64,000 nt of DNA, taken from assembly GCF_001500125.1 (NCBI RefSeq), contig NZ_LQIV01000002.1, forward strand, positions 62,001-126,000. The letters run 5' to 3'. Positions 26,186 to 34,511 of this stretch are shown piece by piece. A program made the translations under genes and the position numbers. Numbering within the stretch: position 1 is the stretch's first letter; each line of letters starts with the position of its first letter. The notes beneath the pieces are model-generated. The model was not told where the DNA came from, searched no databases, and saw nothing but the letters and a program-made list of their open reading frames with translations. This DNA is from Mycobacterium sp. IS-1742. Its GTDB lineage: Bacteria; Actinomycetota; Actinomycetes; Mycobacteriales; Mycobacteriaceae.

Positions 26186-27463
26186 TCAGTCGTCAGGCAG
26201 CGGGTCGTACTCCACATGAAGTGCCGTCAGGCCACGCATGATGAATGTCGGCTCGTAGTCGTACTTTCGGCTGTCGGGTGGTCCATGCATTTCCTCGGAG
26301 ATGCGGATGTCCGCCATTCGATCCAGGATCCGATTGACGGCTATCCGGGCCTCGGCACGGGCCAATGGTGAGCCGGGGCAGGAATGCGGCCCTCGACCGA
26401 AGGCGACATGCTCGCGGACATTGCTGCGGTCATGCTTGAAGGCATGCGGGTCTTCGAACTTGCGCGGATCGCGGTTACTCGCGCCGGGCAGCATCATGAG
26501 AATCGTTCCCGCCGGGACTTCATGGTCGCCGATCGTCGTTGACGTGCTTGCCAACCGGAAGTGGCTCTTGACGGGGCTCTCCATCCGCAGGCACTCCTCG
26601 AGAAAGGCCGGGATCTGGGCGCGATTCTCGCGAAGTGACTGTTGAATGTCCGGGCGCTCCCCCAGCATTCGCATAGCGGTGCCGACGAGCTTGGTCGTCG
26701 TGTCGGTACCGGCGGCGAACAGGAAGGTAGCGAGCTTGACGACCTCGTCGACCTCGGGCACCGACCCGTCGGGATAGGTCGCCCCCGCCAGTTCTGTGAG
26801 CACATCGGCTCGAGGTTGCCGCCTGCGGTCGCTGATGTATGACGTGAACTTCTCGTCGAGCCACGCCAGCGGATTGTGCGCGACGGTTTCGCCGCTGTTG
26901 CCCTCGACCTCCCCGAGTGGCTCGGCGCCCATCATCTGTTTGAACTCTTGATGATCTTCGGCCGGCACACCGAGCAGGTCGGCGATGACCAGCAGCGCAA
27001 GCGGTTTGGCGAACTCCTCCATGAACTCGCATGACCCGCGGTCGACGATTTTGTCTAGTTGCTGGTCGACGAGGCGCCACATGAATTCTTCGTTCTCGCT
27101 GAGTCGCTTCGGGGTGATGAGCTTGCTCAGGAGCCCCCGCGTCCTCTGGTGCGCCTCGGCGTCCATCGTGACGATATGTTCGGCCATCGGAATGGCGGCG
27201 CGGTGCTCTTCGATCTGGGCACTGATGTCGTCACCCTCCGGTGTGAACGGCAGCGGCGGGAAAGGGCCCGCGACGGCGACGCACGACGACATCGCCGGAT
27301 CCTTGTAGGCCGCGAGTGCCTCGCGATAACCCGTAACCGCCATCACACCGTATGGCGTCGCGTTCTGCACAGGGCACTTCGAACGCAACTGGTCGTAGTA
27401 GTCGTACGGGTTGGGCACCAACGACATGTCGGTGAAGTAGTCGATCGACTCCAGATCGCTCAC
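26186..27463 (-). CDS. Cytochrome P450
   Basis: A GTG at 27463 with a GAGGAG site gives 425 residues beginning MSDLESIDYFTDMSLVPNPY; the longer open frame has no ribosome site. It has I-helix AAGTDTTTK, ExxR in EECLRMES and the heme segment FGRGPHSCPGSPLARAE with the Cys ligand. Pro follows the Cys, where Leu or Ile is more usual. It is adjacent to another P450 35 bp upstream, in the same orientation. The two may act in sequence on the same substrate. No ferredoxin lies nearby. Confidence 0.88.
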   Translation of the reverse strand: MSDLESIDYFTDMSLVPNPYDYYDQLRSKCPVQNATPYGVMAVTGYREALAAYKDPAMSSCVAVAGPFPPLPFTPEGDDISAQIEEHRAAIPMAEHIVTMDAEAHQRTRGLLSKLITPKRLSENEEFMWRLVDQQLDKIVDRGSCEFMEEFAKPLALLVIADLLGVPAEDHQEFKQMMGAEPLGEVEGNSGETVAHNPLAWLDEKFTSYISDRRRQPRADVLTELAGATYPDGSVPEVDEVVKLATFLFAAGTDTTTKLVGTAMRMLGERPDIQQSLRENRAQIPAFLEECLRMESPVKSHFRLASTSTTIGDHEVPAGTILMMLPGASNRDPRKFEDPHAFKHDRSNVREHVAFGRGPHSCPGSPLARAEARIAVNRILDRMADIRISEEMHGPPDSRKYDYEPTFIMRGLTALHVEYDPLPDD

Positions 27464-27497
27464 GAACAGCTCCTCGCTAGAATGACTTCGGCATCGA

Positions 27498-28715
27498 TCA
27501 CGAAGGATCGAACAGCACGGGCACGGAAGTCGGCGAACGAAACACCTGACCGCGGATGTGCGGATCATCGCCGGCCGGGTCCATCCGCAGGTTCGGCAGG
27601 CGGTCGAGCAGAAGGTTTATGGCGGTTCGCATCTCAAGGCGCGCCAAATGCATGCCGAGGCACACATGCACGCCGTGCCCCCACCCGAGATTCGCTTTGG
27701 CCTGCCGGAAGATGTCGAACCTATCGGGATCCGGGTAGCGCTCCTCCTGCCGGTTCGCTGAACCCAGCATCGGCATCACCGTCGCGCCGGCCGGAATACT
27801 CACTCCGCCCAGTTCGGTATCACGGGTGGCCACGCGTGTGATGGTCAGCAGGGGCGGCTCCCACCGCACGCCCTCCTCTATGGCCTGGGGCAGCAGCGAC
27901 CGGTCGTCCCGAATCGCGTTGAGTTGTGCGGGATCCGACAACAGTGCGAACAGGAGGCTGCCCAGCGACCGATATGTCGTCTCGACACCTGCGGGCAGCA
28001 ACAGTCGCAAGAACGAGTAGATCTCCTCGTCCGCAAGTTTCTCCCCGTCGATCTCGGCCTCCGCGAGACGACTGATCAGGTCGTCTTGCGGTTCCGCACG
28101 GCGCGCTTCGAGGATCGGCGCGAAGTAGTCACACAGCGCCGCCGATGCGGCCAACCCGCGTTCCGGGTTCATCATCCAACTCAGCAGGGAGATCGACCAG
28201 CGCTGGAACTGTGGATAGTCCTCCCGCGGCAGACCCAGCAGTCCCGCGATGATCTGGCTCGGGTAGTCGAACGTGAACTCCTTGACCAGATCGGCCTTGC
28301 CCTTCGGAGCGAACTTGTCGATCAAGGAGTTGCCAACGCGACCGACAAGCTCGTCCTCCCACTTCGCCAGGGCCTTCTGGGTGAACGCCTTCGACACCAA
28401 CGAACGCAGCCTGCCGTGAATCGGCTCGTCCATCCCCAGCATCACGCCTTCGCCCAGCACGGGACCGAACGCATCGATCACGCCGCGCGAGGAGAACGTC
28501 TCGTTGTCGCGCAACATGTGTTGGACGTCCTCGTGCCGGTAGACGATGAACATGGGCAACGATTCCTCGTGCGGCAGCATGCCCGATGTCTCCAGGCGCT
28601 GGACGGGTTCTTCCCGCCGCAACCGCGCCAGTTCGGTGTAAGGGTCCCGAACGTCACCGGAGATCGCGTCGTCGAACGTACCGAAGTCATCGAGGTCGTC
28701 GAAAAGCTGTTCCAT
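27498..28715 (-). CDS. Cytochrome P450 with Trp in the heme-binding motif
   Basis: This 405-residue P450 begins MEQLFDDLDDFGTFDD. It has I-helix PAGVETT, ExxR in EEGVRWEPP and heme segment GWGHGVHVCLGMHLARLE. The usual first Phe of FxxGxHxC is Trp here. The acid/alcohol pair is GVET rather than the common GxDT/GxET, which is compatible with activity. It has an AAGGGG ribosome site. It lies 18 bp downstream of the ALDH gene, so oxidation of an alcohol to an acid by P450, SDR and ALDH is a plausible joint activity. Confidence 0.87.
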   Translation of the reverse strand: MEQLFDDLDDFGTFDDAISGDVRDPYTELARLRREEPVQRLETSGMLPHEESLPMFIVYRHEDVQHMLRDNETFSSRGVIDAFGPVLGEGVMLGMDEPIHGRLRSLVSKAFTQKALAKWEDELVGRVGNSLIDKFAPKGKADLVKEFTFDYPSQIIAGLLGLPREDYPQFQRWSISLLSWMMNPERGLAASAALCDYFAPILEARRAEPQDDLISRLAEAEIDGEKLADEEIYSFLRLLLPAGVETTYRSLGSLLFALLSDPAQLNAIRDDRSLLPQAIEEGVRWEPPLLTITRVATRDTELGGVSIPAGATVMPMLGSANRQEERYPDPDRFDIFRQAKANLGWGHGVHVCLGMHLARLEMRTAINLLLDRLPNLRMDPAGDDPHIRGQVFRSPTSVPVLFDPS

Positions 28716-28733
28716 CGTTGCCCCTTCGAGCTG

Positions 28734-30221
28734 TCAGGCCTGGTCGGCCGGGTATGCGACCGATTTCACTTCGGTGTACTGGCTGAATCCCACGATCCCG
28801 TTCTGCCGTCCGACGCCACTGTTCTTATAGCCCCCGAATGGCGTGTCCGCGCCGTAACCTGCAGTCCCGTTGAGTCCGATGAAGCCGGCGCGCAACCGGC
28901 GCGCGACGGCAAGGGAGCTCTCGAGTGAGCCGGACATCACGTTGCCGGCGAGGCCGTAGACGCTGTCGTTGGCTATCCGGATCGCGTCTTCGGTGTCATC
29001 GTAGGGGATGACGGCCAGCACCGGACCGAAGATCTCCTCCTGCGCGATCGTCATCGCGTTGTCGACATCAGTGAAAAGCGTTGGGCTGACCCAAAATCCC
29101 TTGTCGAAGTCCGTCGGGGGCTCGGTGCTGCCCACCAGCATGGTCGCGCCCTCGTCGACACCCTTTCGGATGTAGCCGAGGATGCGGGACTGCTGTCTTG
29201 CGGAGATGACGGGACCGCAGATGGTGCTCGGGTCCTGCGGATCGCCTGCCTTCACGTTCTCGTAGATCGCCTGCAGTATCGCCACACCCTCGTCGTATCT
29301 GGACCGCGGCAGCAGCATCCGGGTGGGCGCAGCGCAGCCTTGCCCGGCGTGCATGAGCGGACCGATGCCGATGAGGCAGGCGGTGTTGATGTCGGCATCC
29401 TCGAGAACGATCGTCGCCGACTTGCCGCCGAGTTCGAGGAAGAGCCGCTTCATGGTCGCGGCGCCCTTCTCCATGATTGTTCTACCCACGGCCGTCGATC
29501 CGGTGAACGAGATCATGTCGACTTTGGGCGAGATGGTGAGTTCCTCCCCGACCAAGTGATCGGAGGCCGTGACAATGTTGACGACACCGGCCGGGAAGTC
29601 GGTCTTCTCGGCGATCAGCCGTCCCAGCCGAGTGGCGTTGAACGGCGTGTTCGGCGCCGGCTTGAGGACCACGGTGTTGCCCGTCGCCAAGGCCTGCCCG
29701 AGCTTGTTGATGGTGACCTCGAAGGGAAAGTTCCACGGCACGATGGCACCGACGACGCCGACCGGTTCGTGCCACACCTTGCGGCGGGTGTTGACGCCGG
29801 TCACGGAGACGACCTTGTCGCCGAGGTCGGTCTCCCAGGGAAATTCGTCGATCAGCCGGGCCGGGTATTTCAGCCCGTCCTCGAGCGGCGCGTCGAGCTG
29901 CGGTCCATGGGTCACCGCGCGCGGGGCGCCCACCTCGAGGATGAGCTCCTCGCGCAGCTCCTCCAGCTCGCTCTCGATGGCCTCGTGCAATTGCAGCAGG
30001 CAGCGCTTGCGCAGTTCACCGTGGGTCGACCAGTCCGTTTCGTCGAACGCCCGGCGCGCAGCGTCGATCGCCCGGTGCATATCGGCCTTGGACGCGTCGG
30101 CGACCTCGCCGAGCACCTGCTCGTTCGCCGGATTGATGTTGGTGAAGGTGCCCGCCTCACCGTCGACGAGCTTGCCGTCGATCAGCATCCTCGACTCGAA
30201 CGTCGAATTCACATCAGCCAT
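28734..30221 (-). CDS. NAD(P)-dependent aldehyde dehydrogenase
   Basis: This 495-residue class I/II-type ALDH has the catalytic Glu in LELGGKSATIVLEDAD, the nucleophile Cys in HAGQGCAAPTR, the Rossmann GSTAVGR and PWNFPF of the substrate channel. The likely role is oxidation of an aldehyde intermediate from the neighbouring P450 and SDR. The ATG at 30221 lies inside the end of the SDR gene (8-bp overlap); a GTG three codons upstream is possible. Cotranscribed with the SDR and P450 genes. Confidence 0.89.
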   Translation of the reverse strand: MADVNSTFESRMLIDGKLVDGEAGTFTNINPANEQVLGEVADASKADMHRAIDAARRAFDETDWSTHGELRKRCLLQLHEAIESELEELREELILEVGAPRAVTHGPQLDAPLEDGLKYPARLIDEFPWETDLGDKVVSVTGVNTRRKVWHEPVGVVGAIVPWNFPFEVTINKLGQALATGNTVVLKPAPNTPFNATRLGRLIAEKTDFPAGVVNIVTASDHLVGEELTISPKVDMISFTGSTAVGRTIMEKGAATMKRLFLELGGKSATIVLEDADINTACLIGIGPLMHAGQGCAAPTRMLLPRSRYDEGVAILQAIYENVKAGDPQDPSTICGPVISARQQSRILGYIRKGVDEGATMLVGSTEPPTDFDKGFWVSPTLFTDVDNAMTIAQEEIFGPVLAVIPYDDTEDAIRIANDSVYGLAGNVMSGSLESSLAVARRLRAGFIGLNGTAGYGADTPFGGYKNSGVGRQNGIVGFSQYTEVKSVAYPADQA

Positions 30222-31230
30222 CGTTTGCACTGTCCTGTCGTGGTTCCGGCTTGGCGGTCGACAGGCGCGTCGCCAGCGATGCCAACCGCATGAGGACCGG
30301 CTGCGGAAGCACCTTGGCGGCGAACACCATCGCCTTCTGACCAGTCGTCAACGGGTAGGCCCCGTCCCGCATGGCGCCGTGCCGAGGTATCCCCATCACC
30401 AGGCGGGAAACGTGGTGCATTGCCGCGGCGGGCAGAACTCGGTTGGCAGCCAACAGCATCGACGCGTCGGGGCCGACACCCCGACGGCGAAACGATTTCG
30501 TGTCCTGCAACGCCTTGACCAGTCCGTCGGTGAATCGCTCCGGCGGCCGCGCCAACCGCATCGCGAACCGCCCGCGGGTGTTCATGGTTGCGTGTATTCG
30601 GGCATAAGGTCCTGCGAAATCCCGATCGTCGGTGGTCCCCGCGTCGGTGATGATGTCGGTGTCGTAGGTGCCGGTGACCAGAATGGTCACGCCGAGACCG
30701 AACGGGGCGATCTCACCGGCCATCGACTCGCCCCAGCGCTCCAACGCCCCCTTGGCGGCAGAGTAGGGCGCGATGGCCGGCTGACCGCGCACCCCACCGG
30801 CACTCGACACGAGCACAATCCGGCCCCGGCCTGCCGCGCGCATCGAGGGAAGCAACGCTTTCGTCAACGCGACCGGGCCCATCACGTGGGTCGAGAACAT
30901 TTTCTGCCACAGCTCGATGTCGGTCTCCTCCACGACTCCCGCAGCGGAGATCCCGGCGTTGTGGATCAGTGCGTACGGCGCACCGACCATTTCTTCGATC
31001 GTCTTGGCTGCGCCGGCGACCGAGGCCGGATCCACCAAGTCGAGCTGCACGCACAGGAGCCGGTCGTCGTTTTCGGTGGCTCCGACAGCTTCGCGTAGCA
31101 GAGCGACGCACTCATCGGGTGTGCGCATCGCGGCGACCACGCGCCACCCCTCGTGATAGAGGCGCACGGCCGATGCGAAGCCCAGTCCGCGCGACGCACC
31201 GGTGATGACGACGGTCCGAGGCTCACCCAT
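30214..31230 (-). CDS. SDR family oxidoreductase
   Basis: This 338-residue short-chain dehydrogenase is longer than the usual 250-280 because of a C-terminal extension of about 60 residues. It has TGASRGLG near the N-terminus, NAG in LIHNAGISAAG, catalytic Ser in VLVSSAGGVRG and YSAAK. The C-terminal part (MRDGAYPLTTGQKAMVF) is hydrophobic and may touch the membrane or AveC-like protein. It overlaps the genes on both sides by 8 bp. The substrate is not predictable; an alcohol/ketone step in lipid breakdown is likely. Confidence 0.86.
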   Translation of the reverse strand: MGEPRTVVITGASRGLGFASAVRLYHEGWRVVAAMRTPDECVALLREAVGATENDDRLLCVQLDLVDPASVAGAAKTIEEMVGAPYALIHNAGISAAGVVEETDIELWQKMFSTHVMGPVALTKALLPSMRAAGRGRIVLVSSAGGVRGQPAIAPYSAAKGALERWGESMAGEIAPFGLGVTILVTGTYDTDIITDAGTTDDRDFAGPYARIHATMNTRGRFAMRLARPPERFTDGLVKALQDTKSFRRRGVGPDASMLLAANRVLPAAAMHHVSRLVMGIPRHGAMRDGAYPLTTGQKAMVFAAKVLPQPVLMRLASLATRLSTAKPEPRQDSANDG

Positions 31231-32359
31231 TCTGGTTCTCGGATGCGCACCGGTTGCTCTTCGAACCCAGCTCCACGTCAGGGTTGCTGAACGGCCCCTG
31301 CTGCCAGGTGGACCACTTGCCTACCGAGTAAGGCCCCTCCGCTCCGTTCGCCCTGTAATAGCCCTGTGGGTCATAGATCTTCGCTTCTGGATACGGCCAC
31401 GGGCACGCGACCGACGTTGCCAGCCCGCTGGCCTTGATCGCCCAGAACCAGCTGCCGTAAGCGAAGTACGACACGTTGATGATCGCGAACATCACCAGGA
31501 ACGTGCCGAGCACGGGTTTTCCGGGGAACAGCCTGGCCTTCGCAGCGAGCTTCTCCGCCACCGACTTTCCCGTGTCGTCGCGGTAGACCAGGATGGCTGC
31601 AGGAACCATGACGAAGGTCACCGAGAACGACTCCCAGATCAACGGGAACTGGAAGGTGCTGCCTGGGAACAACGTGCCGAACGGGATGGCCTGCGAGTAG
31701 ATGTACAGGCCGGTGCGGACCAGGCTGACCTCGAGGATGGCGTCGAAGATGAACCCGATCACCAGCACCAATGCGCCCAAACTGAGCAGAGGGTGCCGGG
31801 TGACGAACGCCTCCGGACCACGCTTCGCCTGCATCTTGCGCAGAATCCAGACCGCCGGGAAGTACGGGCCGAAGTAGAACAAGACGTAGCCGAACACGAT
31901 GAAGGGTTCGACGGTCGGCGACATCATGATCAGGTACCAATTCTCCGGCCAGTGCAGGAGCATCGGGTTGTACACCGCATACGGCGACCAGTTCATGATC
32001 GGGTCCTGCCATACGATCAGCGTGGTGCACAGCACCATGAGCAGCACCGGACTGCCGGGGTTTCTCCGCCAGCCGACGATGAAGATGACGGTGAACAGCA
32101 CGACGATGATCACGGCACCCACCTGCGGGATGATCTGCCAGTGATCGAATGCGGTCAGGAACTCGACTGGACGGGGCCGACCCTCGACGTTCGGGTTGGC
32201 CACCCGCGGGTCGACCTCTGTTCGACCGACCGCGGCGAACAGTCCCAGGAACCCGAGCCACGCCAGCAGGGCGATCACGCGGCCCCAGTTAGGGCCGCTG
32301 CGTGTCGATTTCGCTGAATCCGTCCTAGTGTCCGGCGGCAAGGACTCCTGGGTTGTCAT
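31223..32359 (-). CDS. AveC-like (spirocyclase family) membrane protein, second copy
   Basis: This 378-residue protein is longer than the copy at 19653 and has about eight helices. It shows the same features: IVWQDPIMNWSPYAVYNP (compare EAPYDWAVYAQF), an FGYVLFYFGPYFPAVW helix and the late motif WESFSVTFVMVPAAILVYRDD. It is embedded in the ALDH-SDR-binding-protein operon, overlapping the SDR start by 8 bp and starting 4 bp after the upstream gene. As with the other copy, a ring-forming or transport role is only inferred from the family name. Confidence 0.7.
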   Translation of the reverse strand: MTTQESLPPDTRTDSAKSTRSGPNWGRVIALLAWLGFLGLFAAVGRTEVDPRVANPNVEGRPRPVEFLTAFDHWQIIPQVGAVIIVVLFTVIFIVGWRRNPGSPVLLMVLCTTLIVWQDPIMNWSPYAVYNPMLLHWPENWYLIMMSPTVEPFIVFGYVLFYFGPYFPAVWILRKMQAKRGPEAFVTRHPLLSLGALVLVIGFIFDAILEVSLVRTGLYIYSQAIPFGTLFPGSTFQFPLIWESFSVTFVMVPAAILVYRDDTGKSVAEKLAAKARLFPGKPVLGTFLVMFAIINVSYFAYGSWFWAIKASGLATSVACPWPYPEAKIYDPQGYYRANGAEGPYSVGKWSTWQQGPFSNPDVELGSKSNRCASENQNG

Positions 32360-32362
32360 CGG

Positions 32363-33481
32363 TCAGTCTTCCTCTCCGAAGCGATCCACCAGGTGCGAGT
32401 TGATGCCGTCCGCATCGAGAGTCCGGGCGACCAGGTACCCGGCGCCCATCCACGCCCGTCGTGTCCATTTGCCGAACGACACCCGGGTACCGGGGGCACC
32501 CGAGGCGGCGGGCATCATCTTCACCCGCTCCAGTGCCTCTTTGACCCCCCGCGGGCTCAGCGGATGCGCGTCGGTGAATGCACGAACCAGCGTCGCGGCG
32601 ACATCGTGATTGACCACCGACACGCAGTATTCGGGGCGGCTGCCGTTGTACTTCTCCGCATAGCGGTCGAGGAAGGCCTGCCCGATTGTGTTGCCCTCGT
32701 CGTACTGGTCGATACCGATCCAGCCCAGAAATGCGTTCCACATGATCGGATTGACCCACGCGTTCTGGAAAGCGGTGGTGGTGAACCGCGGCGGGTCCCA
32801 GTCGACGGCCTCGAGCGCCGGGTTGATGAACACGATCCCGAACCCGAATCCGAGGTGCACGATCGTCTCGGCCTTGGCATCGTGCAGGGTGCGCACGGCG
32901 TCGTTGATGTCCTGCGCCGTCTGGGCGATCGGTGCCTCCGCCACGATGCGAAGGCCCTTGCGCGCAGCGGCGCTGCGCAAGTTCTTCACGTAACTCTCGC
33001 CGATGAGGTTCTGTTCGACCAATACGCCGATGTCCTTCAATCCGCGTTTGGCGATGAGATCGACGAGAAAGATCGGCTCGTCGGTCATCGATCCCTGCGG
33101 GAAGGCGAACGTCCACTCACCCAACCAGTCGTCGGTGCCGGTGACGCTGATCGCCGGCACTCTGAACCGCTCCTCGATGGCCTCCCGCATGGGGACGCAG
33201 TTGTCGGTGATGTTCGGTCCGAACACCACCAGGCAACCCTCGTCGACGAGTTCGGCGTACGCATCGATCACCGCCTTGACCGACCCCTTCGGCAGGCCCT
33301 CCACCTCGCGGTAGATCATCTGCACCGGCCGATCCATCAGCCCCTGCTCATGCGCCTCCTTGAAGATGAGGTCGAAGCAACGCGTGAAGGAGGCCATCAG
33401 CTCTTCGGGGAATCCCGGCGGCAGGGTGAAGTCCATCAAATAGCCGACCTTGATCGGCTCAGCGGTGCTTTCGTAGGACAA
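32363..33481 (-). CDS. Type 1 periplasmic-binding-like protein lacking a signal peptide
   Basis: This 372-residue protein resembles ABC-transporter binding proteins of the branched-chain amino acid/urea group. The N-terminal strand is IKVGYLMDFTLPPG, followed by the domain pattern VVFGPNITDNC, RFRVPAISVTGTDDW and DIGVLVEQNLIGESYVKNLRSAA. It starts MSYESTAEPIKVG with no hydrophobic leader and no lipobox, so it should be cytoplasmic. No ABC permease or ATPase genes are nearby. It may be a cytosolic ligand sensor or chaperone. TTG start at 33481 with a good GGAGG site. Confidence 0.7.
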   Translation of the reverse strand: MSYESTAEPIKVGYLMDFTLPPGFPEELMASFTRCFDLIFKEAHEQGLMDRPVQMIYREVEGLPKGSVKAVIDAYAELVDEGCLVVFGPNITDNCVPMREAIEERFRVPAISVTGTDDWLGEWTFAFPQGSMTDEPIFLVDLIAKRGLKDIGVLVEQNLIGESYVKNLRSAAARKGLRIVAEAPIAQTAQDINDAVRTLHDAKAETIVHLGFGFGIVFINPALEAVDWDPPRFTTTAFQNAWVNPIMWNAFLGWIGIDQYDEGNTIGQAFLDRYAEKYNGSRPEYCVSVVNHDVAATLVRAFTDAHPLSPRGVKEALERVKMMPAASGAPGTRVSFGKWTRRAWMGAGYLVARTLDADGINSHLVDRFGEED

Positions 33482-33521
33482 CCTGACCTCCAGACGAATC
33501 CGTCGATCGCCGATCGGCGCA

Positions 33522-33539
33522 ACCTAACATTTGTTCAGA
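33522..33539 (+). promoter_or_regulatory. Copy C of recurring 18-bp motif, before binding-protein operon
   Basis: Acctaacatttgttcaga ends 41 bp from the TTG at 33481, on the side that would place it over the promoter of the leftward operon. The core AACAttTGTT is a perfect palindrome. It lies in the short gap between the cbbQ-like gene stop and the binding protein. Confidence 0.6.
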
Positions 33540-33564
33540 CACTAGCGGCCGATGCCGCGCAGCG

Positions 33565-34413
33565 TCAATCACCGGACCCCGCCGGCTGGCCCAGGTAGAC
33601 ATCGATCATCTCGTTCAGGCCACGAGCCACCTGCATGTCGTCGGTGAGCGGGCCCGCGATCGCGGCCCTGGCGGCCTCGCGCATGTCGAGGCCCTCGGCG
33701 ATCAGCCGGCCGGCCGCGATGAGTACACGCGTGGATGCGACTTCACGCAGTCCGCCGGTTTCCAGGCGACGGATCGCCTGGCCGAACCGGATCAGCTCGG
33801 CCGCCGTGGCCTGATCCACGCCCGCCTCGCGGGTGACGATCCCCTCTTCCACCTCGGGAGGGGGGAAACCGAATTCGATGGCGACCATCCGTTGCCGCGT
33901 GGAGTCTTTCAGGTCTTTGAGGACGCTCTGATAACCGGGGTTGTAAGAGACGACGAGGCCGAATCCCGGCGCCGCGTCCAGCGTGACGCCCAAGCGCTCG
34001 ATCGGCAGCTGCCGCCGGTAATCGGCAAGCGGATGCAGCACCACTGTGGTGTCCTGCCGAGCTTCGACCACTTCGTCCAGGTAACAGATGGCACCTTCCC
34101 GGACGGCCCGGGTCAGCGGACCGTCGACCCACACTGTCTCGTCACCCTGGAGGAGGTAACGGCCGACGAGGTCCGCGGTGGTCAGGTCGTCATGGCAGGC
34201 GACAGTGATCAACTCGCGGTCGAGGTCGTGAGCCATCGCCTCGACGAAGCGGGTCTTTCCGCATCCGGTCGGCCCCTTCAGAACCAGCGACAAACCTTGG
34301 CGATATGCCGCCTTGAAGACCGTTTCCTCGTTACCCACCGGTTGGTAATACGGGCGCGATTCGGCCTTCGGCGCTGCACCGTTCTGGTACGCAAGCCCTG
34401 ACTCGGTGCCCAT
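33565..34413 (-). CDS. CbbQ/NorQ-type AAA+ ATPase (MoxR-related)
   Basis: This 282-residue AAA+ protein has Walker A GPTGCGKTR (residues 47-55), Walker B-like AICYLDEVVEA, and a C-terminal CbbQ/NorQ domain with DSTRQRMVAIEFGFP. CbbQ, NirQ and NorQ work with a VWA partner (CbbO/NorD) to activate or remodel metal enzymes such as Rubisco or nitric oxide reductase, or a monooxygenase. Here the partner is the next gene upstream. The ATG at 34413 has an AAAGGGG site; a TTG seven codons earlier is possible. Its client enzyme is unknown, and neither Rubisco nor NO reductase is present. Confidence 0.84.
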   Translation of the reverse strand: MGTESGLAYQNGAAPKAESRPYYQPVGNEETVFKAAYRQGLSLVLKGPTGCGKTRFVEAMAHDLDRELITVACHDDLTTADLVGRYLLQGDETVWVDGPLTRAVREGAICYLDEVVEARQDTTVVLHPLADYRRQLPIERLGVTLDAAPGFGLVVSYNPGYQSVLKDLKDSTRQRMVAIEFGFPPPEVEEGIVTREAGVDQATAAELIRFGQAIRRLETGGLREVASTRVLIAAGRLIAEGLDMREAARAAIAGPLTDDMQVARGLNEMIDVYLGQPAGSGD

Positions 34414-34455
34414 AGCACCCCTTTCGTCGTCCAACGCTCTGCCAGTGAACCTAGC

Positions 34456-34473
34456 TCGGAACAGATGTTTGTT
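34456..34473 (-). promoter_or_regulatory. Copy D of recurring 18-bp motif, before cbbQ-like gene
   Basis: On the minus strand this reads aacaaacatctgttccga, ending 43 bp before the ATG at 34413. It has the perfect core AACAgaTGTT on the plus strand. The cbbQ-like gene thus has its own motif copy although it lies in a leftward run of genes. Confidence 0.6.
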
Positions 34474-34511
34474 TCAACAGATCGTCGACGGAGACGCCGC
34501 TACCCGTCCCG

